In this document: positions 29,178-39,789 of the stretch, in pieces
How positions within the stretch are numbered: position 1 is the stretch's first letter
How the letters are laid out: every line of letters begins with the position of its first letter
Assembly: GCF_017744445.1 (NCBI RefSeq)
Contig: NZ_JAGIBH010000020.1
Span: 17,751-60,760 of the forward strand
DNA from: Caulobacter sp.
Lineage (GTDB): Bacteria > Pseudomonadota > Alphaproteobacteria > Caulobacterales > Caulobacteraceae
Direction: 5' to 3'
Length of the DNA stretch: 43,010 bases
Notes under the pieces: model-generated
The model's database searches: none
Told to the model about the DNA's origin: nothing
The model's input: only the letters and a program-made list of their open reading frames with translations
Translations under genes and position numbers: made by a program

Positions 29178-29439
29178 AGACCCTCGGTCTGTCGAATTTG
29201 TAATGGAATCGGGCACATTTTGTGCCTGATTTCGATTGACACATTTTGTGCCAACTAGCATTCAGCGTCTCATCACTGAGGGGTTGAGTAGACACCGACT
29301 GCCGTTTCGTACGCCGTCATCGGCGTTTCATCAGGCAATCATCGGCTCGACATCCTGTCCATCAGCGGGGGTCGCGGCGAAATCCGTGGCTCCAACAACC
29401 ACCGTCGGCGCCCTGAGGCGGACGCCGAGAGGAGAGCCT
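29178..29439 (+). promoter_or_regulatory. LytTR gene upstream region with two tandem palindromes
   Basis: This gap has no gene. It holds a short hairpin after trmB (29178-29190), then two near-identical 15-bp palindromes, GGCACATTTTGTGCC (29212-29226) and GACACATTTTGTGCC (29238-29252), 26 bases apart in a locally AT-rich patch. They look like a two-site operator. The first also has GG-N10-GC spacing like a sigma-54 -24/-12 element. The LytTR start is about 190 bases further on, preceded by AGGAGA. Confidence 0.5.
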
Positions 29440-30018
29440 ATGTCTGCCGCGCCTTTCATCAACCGGGCTGTCGCCCACGACCCGTGGGATCCGGCCTATC
29501 GCGACCTGCGCCAGGCGCTGTCGCGCGTCATGACGGGCCTGGGCCTGACGGATCTGGCCGAGCAGGGCGGGATCGCCATCCTGCTGGCCGATCCCCGCGC
29601 GCCGATGATCCTGACCATGAACGCCCAGGCGCCAGCGCCCATGCCGGAGCCCGAGCCCAGCGATGAACTCGAAGGCCTGTGGGTGCCCGGCCGTCACGGC
29701 CAGGTGCGCGTGGCGATCAGCGAGATCGACTGGATCGAGGCGGCCAAGGACTATGTCCTGCTGCACACGGCCACGCGCCGGCACATCCATCGCATCACCA
29801 TGAACACGCTGGAGCAGCAGCTGAACCCGCGCCGGATGATGCGGGTGCACCGCTCGGCCTTCGTCAATCCCGAGCGGGTCAAGGCGGTCAATCGCGCCGG
29901 GCGGGGCCTGATCTCGCTGGTGCTGCGCGACGGCGCGGCGGTGCCGGTGGGGCCCAGCTACGTCGGGGCGGTGCAGGAGCGCCTGAACTTGCGCGGGCCA
30001 GCGCTCATGGCGGCGTGA
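29440..30018 (+). CDS. LytTR-family DNA-binding protein without receiver domain
   Basis: 192-residue putative transcription regulator. The C-terminal LytTR domain spans about residues 83-183 (VRVAISEIDWIEAAKDYVLLHT; MMRVHRSAFVNPERVKAV). The ~80-residue N-terminal part has no response-regulator receiver, signal peptide or clear membrane helix, so the input signal is unknown. Start 29440 has an AGGAGA ribosome site 4-5 bases upstream. The 3' end overlaps the convergent DUF5990 gene by 14 bases. Confidence 0.9.
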   Translation: MSAAPFINRAVAHDPWDPAYRDLRQALSRVMTGLGLTDLAEQGGIAILLADPRAPMILTMNAQAPAPMPEPEPSDELEGLWVPGRHGQVRVAISEIDWIEAAKDYVLLHTATRRHIHRITMNTLEQQLNPRRMMRVHRSAFVNPERVKAVNRAGRGLISLVLRDGAAVPVGPSYVGAVQERLNLRGPALMAA

Positions 30019-30418
30019 CGCGGGTCCAGCCCTGGAGCAGCGGCACGGTCGCGCAGGCCGGGCCGCCGTCCTTGGCGCGGCCGGCAATGGTCGCCGCCAG
30101 CACCTCGCCGCCGACCAGGTCTGCCGGCAGGTCGTTCAGATAGATCTTGATGCGCCGCGACCACTCGGTCCGGCAATCGCCCGCCTGTCCGCCCGAGGCG
30201 ATGTAGACGAACCGTCCCCGACTGTCGTTGCGCACGAAGCCGCCGCCGGGACGCGGGCCCTGGGGCGTCGGGGTCAGGGTGATCGGGATGTCGAAGGAGA
30301 GGTCGCCTTCTGAACGCACCGGATCGACCGGGTGGTTCTTGGCGTCCTGCTTGGAAAAGACCACGCCGGGCGGTGGGTCGGCCAGGATGATCCGCAGTGT
30401 GAGATCGATCCTGGCCAC
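30005..30418 (-). CDS. DUF5990-like hypothetical protein
   Basis: About 137 residues. The pattern ARIDLTLRIILADPPPGVVFS at the N-terminus, GRFVYIASGGQAGDCRTEWSRRIKIYL in the middle and a short C-terminal tail resemble the DUF5990 family, which has no known function. The GTG at 30418 (with GGAAAGG upstream) gives the family-like start; a TTG at 30433 would add five residues and lies inside a hairpin. It is downstream of ppa on the same strand and its end overlaps the LytTR gene. Confidence 0.7.
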   Translation of the reverse strand: MARIDLTLRIILADPPPGVVFSKQDAKNHPVDPVRSEGDLSFDIPITLTPTPQGPRPGGGFVRNDSRGRFVYIASGGQAGDCRTEWSRRIKIYLNDLPADLVGGEVLAATIAGRAKDGGPACATVPLLQGWTRVTPP

Positions 30419-30428
30419 CGGAAGCCTT

Positions 30429-30457
30429 TCCAATCTGATCGGCTCGATCAGATTGGA
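30429..30457. other. 13-bp perfect hairpin between ppa and DUF5990 gene
   Basis: Arms 30429-30441 and 30445-30457 are perfect with a 3-base loop; flanking AGCCTTT and AAAGGCT can extend the stem past a small bulge. There is no T-run on the minus strand after it, so it may reduce, or stabilise the mRNA around, expression of the downstream gene rather than terminate fully. Confidence 0.6.
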
Positions 30458-30483
30458 TAAAAAGGCTGACCAAGAAAAGAGAC

Positions 30484-31017
30484 TTAGTAGGTCTCGTTGT
30501 AGCGCTTGATCGCCGCGCGGATGATGTCGGCGGTCTCTTCGATGTCGGCCCAGCCGGTGATCTTGGTCGACTTGCCCTTTTCCAGATCCTTGTAGTGCTG
30601 GAAGAAGTGGGCGATCTGCTCGGTCAGGATGGTCGGCAGGTCGCGCCAGCTGGACACGCCCGTGTAGAACGGGTGCAGCTTGTCGACCGGCACGGCCAGG
30701 ATCTTTTCGTCCGAGCCGGCTTCGTCGACCATCATCAGGGTGCCGATCGGGCGGCAGCGGATGATCGCGCCCGGCACCACCGGGGTCGGGCCCACGACCA
30801 TGATGTCGGCCGGGTCGCCGTCATCGGCCAGGGTGTGGGGGATGAAGCCGTAGTTGGCCGGATAGAACATGGCCGTATGCAGGAAGCGGTCGACCATCAG
30901 GGCGCCGCTTTCCTTGTCGATCTCGTACTTCACCGGCTCGCCGCCCTGCGGGATCTCGATGATGGCGTTCAGATCGTAAGGCGGGTTGGCCCCGGTCGGA
31001 ATCTTGGAGAGGTCCAT
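30484..31017 (-). CDS. ppa: Inorganic pyrophosphatase (family I)
   Basis: Soluble Mg-dependent enzyme that hydrolyses pyrophosphate to phosphate. The 177-residue protein carries the family I signature DDGDPADIMV (metal-binding Asp residues at 65-71) and the substrate residues in VKYEIDKESGALMVDRFL and YPANYGFIPHT. It diverges from rimP across a region with a shared inverted repeat (31071-31080 and 31147-31156). Confidence 0.97.
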   Translation of the reverse strand: MDLSKIPTGANPPYDLNAIIEIPQGGEPVKYEIDKESGALMVDRFLHTAMFYPANYGFIPHTLADDGDPADIMVVGPTPVVPGAIIRCRPIGTLMMVDEAGSDEKILAVPVDKLHPFYTGVSSWRDLPTILTEQIAHFFQHYKDLEKGKSTKITGWADIEETADIIRAAIKRYNETY

Positions 31018-31275
31018 TGTGACTCTTCGTCTTGTTGAGGACCGCGGGGAGGCGGCCTGCGCGGGCTGGCTTATAGGCGATTAGTGCTGCGGTGCGAAAG
31101 CCGGATCGGGAGATTTCCGTCTCCGCGAGTCGACAGCGCCCAACTGTTCGCCTATAAAGCGTCCTACATCGTCCGTTAGCGCTAGATGGCGCTTTCGAGC
31201 GGCGGCCGAAAGGCTGCCGCTTTTTGTTTGGCCGATCGGCAGCAAAGCCTGACGGCCCTGAGAATTGAGAGAACC
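31018..31275. promoter_or_regulatory. Divergent ppa / rimP control region
   Basis: No gene is seen here. TTATAGGCGA (31071-31080) and its complement TCGCCTATAA (31147-31156) face each other about 70 bases apart; each contains a -10-like TATA core, fitting one promoter per direction. On the rimP side a small hairpin (AGCGC/GCGCT, about 31177-31193) is followed by the intrinsic terminator listed separately. Confidence 0.45.
31198..31229 (+). terminator. Intrinsic terminator in the rimP-nusA leader
   Basis: A 10-bp stem with one G-U pair (arms 31198-31207 and 31212-31221), a GAAA loop and then a TTTTGTTT tract make a textbook rho-independent terminator on the plus strand. It ends about 47 bases before the rimP start and after a likely promoter, so it must be read through for operon expression; this suggests attenuation. 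Confidence 0.8.
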
Positions 31276-31857
31276 GTGCGCGGCAAGACGCAGGAAGACC
31301 GTGATCTGATCGAGCTGCTCGATCCCGTCGCCGAGAGCCTCGGCTACGAGATCGTTCGCCTTCGCCTGATGGGCGGGGCCGAGCAGCGCCGCCTGCAGAT
31401 CATGGCCGAACATCCGCTACAGGAAGACGGCAGCGGCGGCGACATGAACGTCGAGGACTGCGCCCGCCTGTCGCGCGGCCTGTCCGAGGTGCTGGATCCC
31501 GCCGATCCGATCGCCGGCGAATATACGCTGGAAGTCTCGAGCCCCGGCATCGACCGCCCGCTGACCCGCCTGAAGGACTTCGACGACTACGCCGGCCTGG
31601 AGGCTCGCATCGAGCTGGACCGCGTGGCCGAGGGCCGCAAGCGCTTCAAGGGCGAACTGGCCGGCGTCGAGGACGACCAGGTTGGTTTGAACATCGAGGG
31701 CGAGGACGACGTTACCGTCTACTTCCCCTTCGCGTGGATCATCGACGCCAAGCTCGTTATGACCGACGCCCTGATGGATCGGGGGGCCAAGCAACGGGCC
31801 GCCCGTCTGAAATCTGAATCCGACAACGAAGACCTGTCCGAAAGTGAAGAGGACTGA
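31276..31857 (+). CDS. rimP: Ribosome maturation factor RimP
   Basis: 193-residue protein needed for 30S assembly. The N-terminal alpha/beta domain contains the family pattern LLDPVAESLGYEIVRLRLMGGAEQRRLQI and the CARLSRGLSEVLD ... YTLEVSSPGIDRPL segment; the C-terminal half is an SH3-like domain. GTG 31276 with GAGAG upstream is preferred; an in-frame ATG at 31186 precedes the leader terminator and would add residues unlike the family. nusA starts 2 bases after the stop. Confidence 0.94.
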   Translation: MRGKTQEDRDLIELLDPVAESLGYEIVRLRLMGGAEQRRLQIMAEHPLQEDGSGGDMNVEDCARLSRGLSEVLDPADPIAGEYTLEVSSPGIDRPLTRLKDFDDYAGLEARIELDRVAEGRKRFKGELAGVEDDQVGLNIEGEDDVTVYFPFAWIIDAKLVMTDALMDRGAKQRAARLKSESDNEDLSESEED

Positions 31858-31859
31858 CC

Positions 31860-33524
31860 ATGGCCATCGGCATCGCCGCCAACCGGCTTGAACTCCTGCA
31901 GATCGCCGACGCGGTCGCCCGTGAAAAGGGCATCGAGAAGGAAGTCGTCATCGAGGCCATCGAGGACGCTCTGCAGAAGGCCGCCCGCGCCCGCTACGGC
32001 GCCGAGCACGACATTCGCGTCAAGATCGACCCGCGTACGGGCGAGACGACGCAGAAGCGCGTGATCGAAGTCGTCGCCGACGAGACCGACCTGGAAGGCG
32101 AGATCGGCAAGATGCCGTTCTCGATCGCCAAGCGCACCTGGCGCGACGCCGAGATCGGCAAGGTCTACGAAGAGGCCCTGCCGCCGTTCGAGATCGGCCG
32201 CGTCCAGACCCAGATGGCCCGCCAGGTCGTCATGCATAAGGTCCGTGAAGCCGAGCGCGAGCGTCAGTTCGACGAGTACAAGGATCGCGTCGGCGAGATC
32301 GTCAACGGCAGCGTCAAGCGGGTCGAATACGGCAACGTCATCGTCGACCTGGGCCGTGGCGAAGGCATCATGCGCCGCGACCAGTCGATCCCGCGCGAGA
32401 ACTTCAATGTCGGCGACCGCATCCGCGCCTACATCTACGACGTCCGTCGCGAGACCAAGGGCCCGCAGATCATGCTGAGCCGCGCGCACGGCGGCTTCAT
32501 GGCCAAGCTGTTCGCGCAGGAAGTGCCGGAAGTCTATGACGGCGTCATCGAGATCCGCGCCGTGGCCCGCGACCCGGGTTCGCGCGCCAAGATGGCCGTC
32601 ATCTCGAACGACAGCTCGATCGACCCCGTCGGCGCCTGCGTCGGTATGCGTGGTTCGCGCGTGCAGGCCGTCGTGGCCGAGCTGCAGGGCGAAAAGATCG
32701 ACATCATCCAGTGGTCGGAAGATGAAGCCACCTTCATCGTCAACGGCCTGGCCCCCGCCGAAGTCTCCAAGGTCGTCATGGACGAGGAAGACGAGCGCGT
32801 AGAGGTCGTGGTGCCGGACGAGCAGCTGTCGCTGGCCATCGGCCGTCGCGGCCAGAACGTCCGCCTGGCCTCGCAGCTGACCGGCTGGCAGATCGACATC
32901 ATGACCGAAAGCCAGGAGAGCGAGCGCCGTCAGCGCGAGTTCACCGAGCGCACGGCCCTGTTCCAGGAAGCCCTGGACGTCGACGAGGTTATCGCCCAGC
33001 TGCTGGTCACCGAAGGCTTCGCCGCGGTGGAAGACGTGGCGTTCGTCGAAGCGCACGAAGTCGCCTCGATCGAAGGCTTCGACGAGGAAACCGCCGAGGA
33101 ACTGCAGGCCCGCGCCCGCGAGTTCCTGGAAAAGGAAGCCGCCGCCCTGGACGCCAAGCGCGTCGAGCTGGGCGTGCAGGACGAGGTCCTGGCCATCGAG
33201 GGCGTGACCCTGGCCATGGCCGTGGCCCTGGGCGAAGGCGATGTGAAGACCGTCGAGGACTTCGCCGGCCTGGTGCCCGACGACATGCGCGGCTGGTTCG
33301 AGAACAAGGGCGGCGAGCGCGTGCGCGAGCCGGGTATCCTGGAAAGCTTCAACCTGTCGCCGGAAGACGCCGAGGCCCTGATCATGCGCGCCCGCATCAT
33401 CATGGGCTGGGTCGAGGCCCCGCCGGAGCCGGAATACGAGCCGGAAGCCGAGGCTGGCGACTTCGAAGGCGAGGCCGAGGAGGCCGTCGCCGAGGAAGCC
33501 CCGGCCGAAGGCGAAGAGGCCTAA
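31860..33524 (+). CDS. nusA: Transcription termination/antitermination protein NusA
   Basis: 554-residue RNA polymerase-binding factor. In order: N-terminal polymerase-binding domain (1-125), S1 domain (about 135-200, VNGSVKRVEYGNVIVDLG), two KH domains (about 230-345, including GACVGMRGSRVQAVVAELQGEKIDII and AIGRRGQNVRLASQL), then a C-terminal helix-hairpin-helix repeat region and an acidic tail rich in Glu/Ala. It is co-directional with rimP, ylxR and infB, the common operon. The upstream terminator suggests NusA may regulate its own operon, as in E. coli. Confidence 0.97.
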   Translation: MAIGIAANRLELLQIADAVAREKGIEKEVVIEAIEDALQKAARARYGAEHDIRVKIDPRTGETTQKRVIEVVADETDLEGEIGKMPFSIAKRTWRDAEIGKVYEEALPPFEIGRVQTQMARQVVMHKVREAERERQFDEYKDRVGEIVNGSVKRVEYGNVIVDLGRGEGIMRRDQSIPRENFNVGDRIRAYIYDVRRETKGPQIMLSRAHGGFMAKLFAQEVPEVYDGVIEIRAVARDPGSRAKMAVISNDSSIDPVGACVGMRGSRVQAVVAELQGEKIDIIQWSEDEATFIVNGLAPAEVSKVVMDEEDERVEVVVPDEQLSLAIGRRGQNVRLASQLTGWQIDIMTESQESERRQREFTERTALFQEALDVDEVIAQLLVTEGFAAVEDVAFVEAHEVASIEGFDEETAEELQARAREFLEKEAAALDAKRVELGVQDEVLAIEGVTLAMAVALGEGDVKTVEDFAGLVPDDMRGWFENKGGERVREPGILESFNLSPEDAEALIMRARIIMGWVEAPPEPEYEPEAEAGDFEGEAEEAVAEEAPAEGEEA

Positions 33525-33545
33525 GGCCCTTCGCCCCAATTCCGT

Positions 33546-33623
33546 TTCCCCGGCGAAAGCCGGGGCCCAGATGAAGCCCTGCTGACGCTCAGGATGAACC
33601 TGGGTCCCGGCTTTCGCCGGGAA
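33546..33623. repeat. GAAA-loop inverted repeat between nusA and ylxR
   Basis: Arms 33546-33570 and 33600-33623 (CCCCGGCGAAAGCCGGGGCCCAG and its near complement) pair with one mismatch and one extra base. Each arm is also a small hairpin with a GAAA loop. The same arms occur at 40597-40720. It lies inside an operon, so any terminator effect would be partial. Confidence 0.85.
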
Positions 33624-33644
33624 GACGGGGAATATTTGAGCGTC

Positions 33645-34295
33645 ATGACCACGGATCAGGCCCCCAAGACCCACGCCGAAGCCAACCGCCTGCGCAAGGA
33701 CATCGTCCTGGGCGAGGCGACGGACGAGGCGCGCCTGGTCCGCTTCGTGGCGGGACCGGACGGGGTGGTGGTTCCGGACGTGGCCCGCAAGCTGCCTGGT
33801 CGCGGGATCTGGGTCGGCGCCGACCGGGACTCGATCGCGACGGCGGCCAAGAAGGGCCTGTTCTCGCGGGCCGCCAAGACCAAGCTCACGGTCCCCGCGG
33901 ACCTGGCCGACCAGGTCGAGGCCCTGCTGGCCAAGCGCGTGCTGGACAGCCTGGGTCTTGCGCGGAAGGCCGGGACCATTATCTCAGGCTACGAAAAGGT
34001 GGTCGCGGCCCTGGGGACGGGCAACGTCGCCTGGCTGATCGAGGCCTCGGATAGCGCCGAGGACGGTCGCCGAAAGATCCTTTCCGCCGCGCGCAAGGCC
34101 CCCAGAGCCCCCCGTTTGCTGGGCGCATTCAATTCGGATGAATTGGGTTTGGCCTTGGGCGGGGAGAATGTGATACACACCGCTCTCCTTGCCGGGCGCG
34201 GCGTTGATCGTTGGACACAGGATGTCGAGCGATTGTCAGGTTTCCGCCCGCTTTTGCCTCCCGAATGGTCGGCGAACGGACGTGAGGACGGCTAG
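33645..34295 (+). CDS. ylxR: RNA-binding protein YlxR (DUF448) with L7Ae-like domain
   Basis: 216 residues. The N-terminal part (about 15-85, IVLGEATDEARLVRFVAGPDGVVVPDVARKLPGRGIWVGADRDSI) is the YlxR fold, and the C-terminal part (LGLARKAGTIISGYEKVVAALGTGNVAWLIEASDSAEDGRRKI) is an L7Ae/L30e-like RNA-binding domain; the fused form is normal in alphaproteobacteria. The usual Cys-Ile of YlxR (RTCI) is replaced by DI. Its 3' end has more A/T-ending codons and a CAATTC/GAATTG dyad (34129-34144), perhaps a promoter for infB. Confidence 0.93.
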   Translation: MTTDQAPKTHAEANRLRKDIVLGEATDEARLVRFVAGPDGVVVPDVARKLPGRGIWVGADRDSIATAAKKGLFSRAAKTKLTVPADLADQVEALLAKRVLDSLGLARKAGTIISGYEKVVAALGTGNVAWLIEASDSAEDGRRKILSAARKAPRAPRLLGAFNSDELGLALGGENVIHTALLAGRGVDRWTQDVERLSGFRPLLPPEWSANGREDG

Positions 34296-34584
34296 AGGCC
34301 TCCCGCTCTCGGGCGATGGGGTCTTTATGGAAAAGGGCGAGCCTGTTCGCCCGGGTTGGCCAGCCGATCGTAGCAGGCCTAGGGTTTTTGCATCCCACCG
34401 GGGAACCGCCGGTGCGATGGAAAAGCTCTAGAATCTTTGACGTTGGGCGCGGCTATTCGGGTCGCGTTCGTGGGTAAGGGTCGGGAAACGCGCTTCCTTC
34501 TTGGAGGTACGTCCAGGCCCCTTTCTCACATGGAAACATCGGTTTTTTAGCCAGGTACCGCCTGGCGGAAGTACAAGCGAGCGC
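34296..34584 (+). other. Gap between ylxR and infB with hairpins, no gene
   Basis: Seen here: a GGGCGA/TCGCCC hairpin (34342-34359), a CACCGG/CCGGTG pair around 34397-34415, and just before infB a GCCAGG/CCTGGC hairpin (34554-34570) preceded by TTTTTT. These would give infB a structured leader. The region is less GC-biased than the genes. No convincing coding frame was found. Confidence 0.5.
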
Positions 34585-37623
<3,039 letters not shown>

Positions 37624-37650
37624 GAGCCGGTCGCACAGATCGAAAGTTAG

Positions 37651-37686
37651 AGGGCGCGGATCGCAAGGTCCGCGCCCTTTGTTTTT
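37651..37686 (+). terminator. Rho-independent terminator after infB
   Basis: Perfect 10-bp GC-rich stem (arms 37651-37660 and 37669-37678), 8-base loop, followed by TTGTTTTT. It lies 27 bases after the infB stop and closes the rimP-nusA-ylxR-infB operon. Confidence 0.92.
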
Positions 37687-37754
37687 GGGAGCTTGACGTT
37701 TCGCCTATCTGGAAGACGCTGGGACCATCTGCATTGCTGAGCGGGTGGTTTGTG

Positions 37755-37943
37755 ATGGTTCTGCTGAACGTCGAACCTGATGGGACGGTTCTGATCCCAG
37801 ATGAAATGCTCAGAGAGGTCGGCGCTTCCGAAGGCGATGAGTTCGAAGTCGAGATCGGAGACGGCGAAGTCTTCCTGCGTCTGATCGTTCGAGGGTCTGA
37901 ACCCCAGGCCGCCTGTGCCCGCGAAAGCGAGGATACAAGCTGA
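37755..37943 (+). CDS. Small AbrB/SpoVT-like protein
   Basis: 62 residues. MVLLNVEPDGTVLIPDEMLREVGASEGDEFEVEIGDGEVFLRLI fits the swapped-hairpin AbrB/MazE fold used by transition-state regulators and antitoxins. No toxin gene is next to it. The last ~10 residues (ACARESEDTS) are encoded by the decayed left edge of an interspersed repeat, so the C-terminus was probably remodelled by the repeat. ATG 37755 is the only start consistent with the fold; the ribosome site is weak. Confidence 0.6.
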   Translation: MVLLNVEPDGTVLIPDEMLREVGASEGDEFEVEIGDGEVFLRLIVRGSEPQAACARESEDTS

Positions 37944-38155
37944 CTTACCTTTCTCTCTCGTCATTCCCGCCCTTCTGGCGGGAACCTCCGGTTCAGCTGA
38001 CACGTGAGACGCAAGCGGACTGCTTAGCAGTCCGCCCCTCCTGCACCTGCGGCGGATAGAGGGATTCCCGCCACAAGGGCGGGAATGACGAGATGTATTT
38101 TAGCGAAGAGGTTTCTGACGCTCTGTTTGGGTCCCGCTTTCGTGGGCATGAGCGG
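37913..38155. repeat. Composite nested repeat, copy 2
   Basis: Inner arms 37959-37986 and 38063-38090 pair with two mismatches and the inner ~132 bases are about 85% identical by eye to 9759-9892, including GGTTCAGCTGACAC and GCAAGCGGACTGCT. A further perfect hairpin sits inside (GCGGACTGC-TTA-GCAGTCCGC). The outer arms (left about 37913-37940, right about 38126-38155) match those at 9697-9942 but have decayed. It lies between the AbrB-like gene and the lipoprotein gene, whose start follows about 85 bases later. Confidence 0.88.
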
Positions 38156-38241
38156 ATAAGGGGTTTGGTGTTGTGCAGAGGCGCCCAAGGCCTCTCCAAC
38201 CCAGACTGGAAATCGCCCCATTCCGGGGCTACCCATTCCCC

Positions 38242-38757
38242 ATGCGCATCAAGGTTCTTCTTGCCCTGACCGCCGTCGCCGCCTCGCTCGGGGCCTGCGC
38301 GACCGCGACCCGTTACGACGCCGCCGGCGACGTGCACGCTCTGCTGATCGCCATCCGCGACAACGACCGGGCGACCTTCGACGCCCATGTCGACCGCCGG
38401 GCGCTGAAGCACCAGATCGAGTCCCGGTTGATGGAAGAGGCCCGTCAGCGCGGCGGGCAGAGCAACGGCGTCATGGCCCTGGCCGCCCTGGCGGCGGGGC
38501 CGCTGGCCGATGTCGCGGGCGAGGCCCTGATCCGGCCCGAGACCTTCCACGCCGCCGCCAACTATTACGGCTACACGCCCGACCGTCCGATCCCGGGCCG
38601 CATCGCCATCGCCAGCACCCTGCGTCCCGTCGGCGACGGCCGGGTCTGCGCGGCCAAGAAGGACGGCCCCTGCATGATGACCTTCAGCCTGGAAGGCGAC
38701 CGCTGGCGCCTGTCGGGCTTCGATCCGCAAGCCGCGAACCTGCACGCCAGACGATGA
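38242..38757 (+). CDS. DUF2939-like lipoprotein
   Basis: 171 residues. MRIKVLLALTAVAASLGACA is a type II signal with lipobox LGAC. The body, starting YDAAGDVHALLIAIRDNDRATFDAHVDRRALKHQIESRL, resembles the DUF2939 family of unknown function; the C-terminal region ends WRLSGFDPQA. The stop overlaps the next start (ATGA), so both are translationally coupled, probably as envelope proteins of one process. Confidence 0.75.
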   Translation: MRIKVLLALTAVAASLGACATATRYDAAGDVHALLIAIRDNDRATFDAHVDRRALKHQIESRLMEEARQRGGQSNGVMALAALAAGPLADVAGEALIRPETFHAAANYYGYTPDRPIPGRIAIASTLRPVGDGRVCAAKKDGPCMMTFSLEGDRWRLSGFDPQAANLHARR

Positions 38758-39317
38758 AGCCAGCCATCTGGGGGGGCGTGGCCCTGGCCTTGCTGGCGGC
38801 GAGTTCCGCCGGGGCCGAGACGCGGATGTTCTCGTACGACCCGATCTCGCCGGACGCCAAGCGGCTGACCGGCGCGGGCGTGACGATCCTGTTCAACCAG
38901 GGCCTGCTGGGCGGCGGTCGGCCGATCAAGGTGCTGGCCACCGGCGTGCCGGCCGAGGCGCGGCTCAAGGACGGCCGCCAGAGAGATCTCGGCCCTGGCG
39001 GCCTCTCGGCCATGAGCGGCGTCGACGCCGACGCCATGCTGTTCGAGGTCGACGCCAAGGCCGCCCAGGGCAAGGTCTATGTCCGCGCCTTCTGCCCGGG
39101 CTCGACCCGGCTGTGGCTGTCGTTCAGCACCATCGTCGTCCGCCGCGACCTGCGCATCCAGGCGTTTGGCGACGATCCGAAAGCCGAGGGAAAGGCGCGC
39201 CTGTGCGGCACGCTGGACTTCTCGTATCGCGGCGAATGGCGGCTGCCCAAGAACCGCGTGCCCGATCCGATGGAGAACTGGACCGACAATCCGCAGCACC
39301 CGGACACGTCGAACTAA
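38754..39317 (+). CDS. Secreted protein of unknown family
   Basis: 187 residues. The N-terminus (GGVALALLAASSAGAETR) is a signal peptide with a likely AxA cleavage site near residue 20. The mature part is beta-rich in appearance (TGAGVTILFNQGLLGGGRPIKVLATGVPAEARL, VYVRAFCPGSTRLWLSFSTIVV) with two Cys that could form a disulfide. I do not recognise a family. It overlaps the DUF2939-like gene by four bases. Confidence 0.75.
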   Translation: MKPAIWGGVALALLAASSAGAETRMFSYDPISPDAKRLTGAGVTILFNQGLLGGGRPIKVLATGVPAEARLKDGRQRDLGPGGLSAMSGVDADAMLFEVDAKAAQGKVYVRAFCPGSTRLWLSFSTIVVRRDLRIQAFGDDPKAEGKARLCGTLDFSYRGEWRLPKNRVPDPMENWTDNPQHPDTSN

Positions 39318-39383
39318 AAGAATTTTTCTCCGGTCGTGTCGCATCCGACCGGCCTCCCGCGTCTTTGAAGAGAGGAACGGGAG

Positions 39384-39746
39384 ATGCGCATGCGCTTCAT
39401 GGTGCTTCTGAAGGTCGAGGCCGAGCCAGGTCCGGAACTGAACCAGGCCATGCGGGCCTATGACGCCGAGCTCGAGCGCGCCGGCGTGGCCGACCACACC
39501 AAGCTGTCGGCCCGCGGCGCCCGGACCGCGCCCGATGTGAGTGGTGACGGCCGCACGGTCGCCGGCTTCTGGGTCTTCGATGTCGACAATCGTGAGGACG
39601 CCGCCGCCTGGGTGCGCCGCTGTCCCGCGCCGGCCGATGGTTCGGCTGAGATCGAGATCCGCCTCCTGCTCGAGCCCGGCGACCTCTCGGAGCGCCCGGC
39701 GCCCGGTAAGTCCAAGCCGGTCTGGGAGCGGGCGATGGCGTTCTAG
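39384..39746 (+). CDS. YCII-related (DGPF-type) domain protein
   Basis: 120-residue ferredoxin-like fold protein: MRFMVLLKVEAEPGPELNQAMRAYDAELERAGV at the N-terminus and GFWVFDVDNREDAAAWVRRCP in the middle are typical of YCII/DGPF proteins. These are often found with ECF sigma factors or near small hydrolases; biochemical role unclear. A GGGAG ribosome site directly precedes ATG 39384. A dienelactone hydrolase follows after 43 bases. Confidence 0.85.
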   Translation: MRMRFMVLLKVEAEPGPELNQAMRAYDAELERAGVADHTKLSARGARTAPDVSGDGRTVAGFWVFDVDNREDAAAWVRRCPAPADGSAEIEIRLLLEPGDLSERPAPGKSKPVWERAMAF

Positions 39747-39789
39747 GGAACGCCGGTCTAGCCTCCTCGAAACAAAGAGGGGCGGGCGC

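Noticed and set aside
31186..31275. Upstream ATG start for rimP
   Set aside because: It would place the intrinsic terminator inside the coding region and add residues unlike RimP; the GTG at 31276 fits the family.
31719..33674. 651-codon minus-strand open frame opposite nusA
   Set aside because: Antisense shadow; its Asp/Val/His-rich content mirrors nusA codons.
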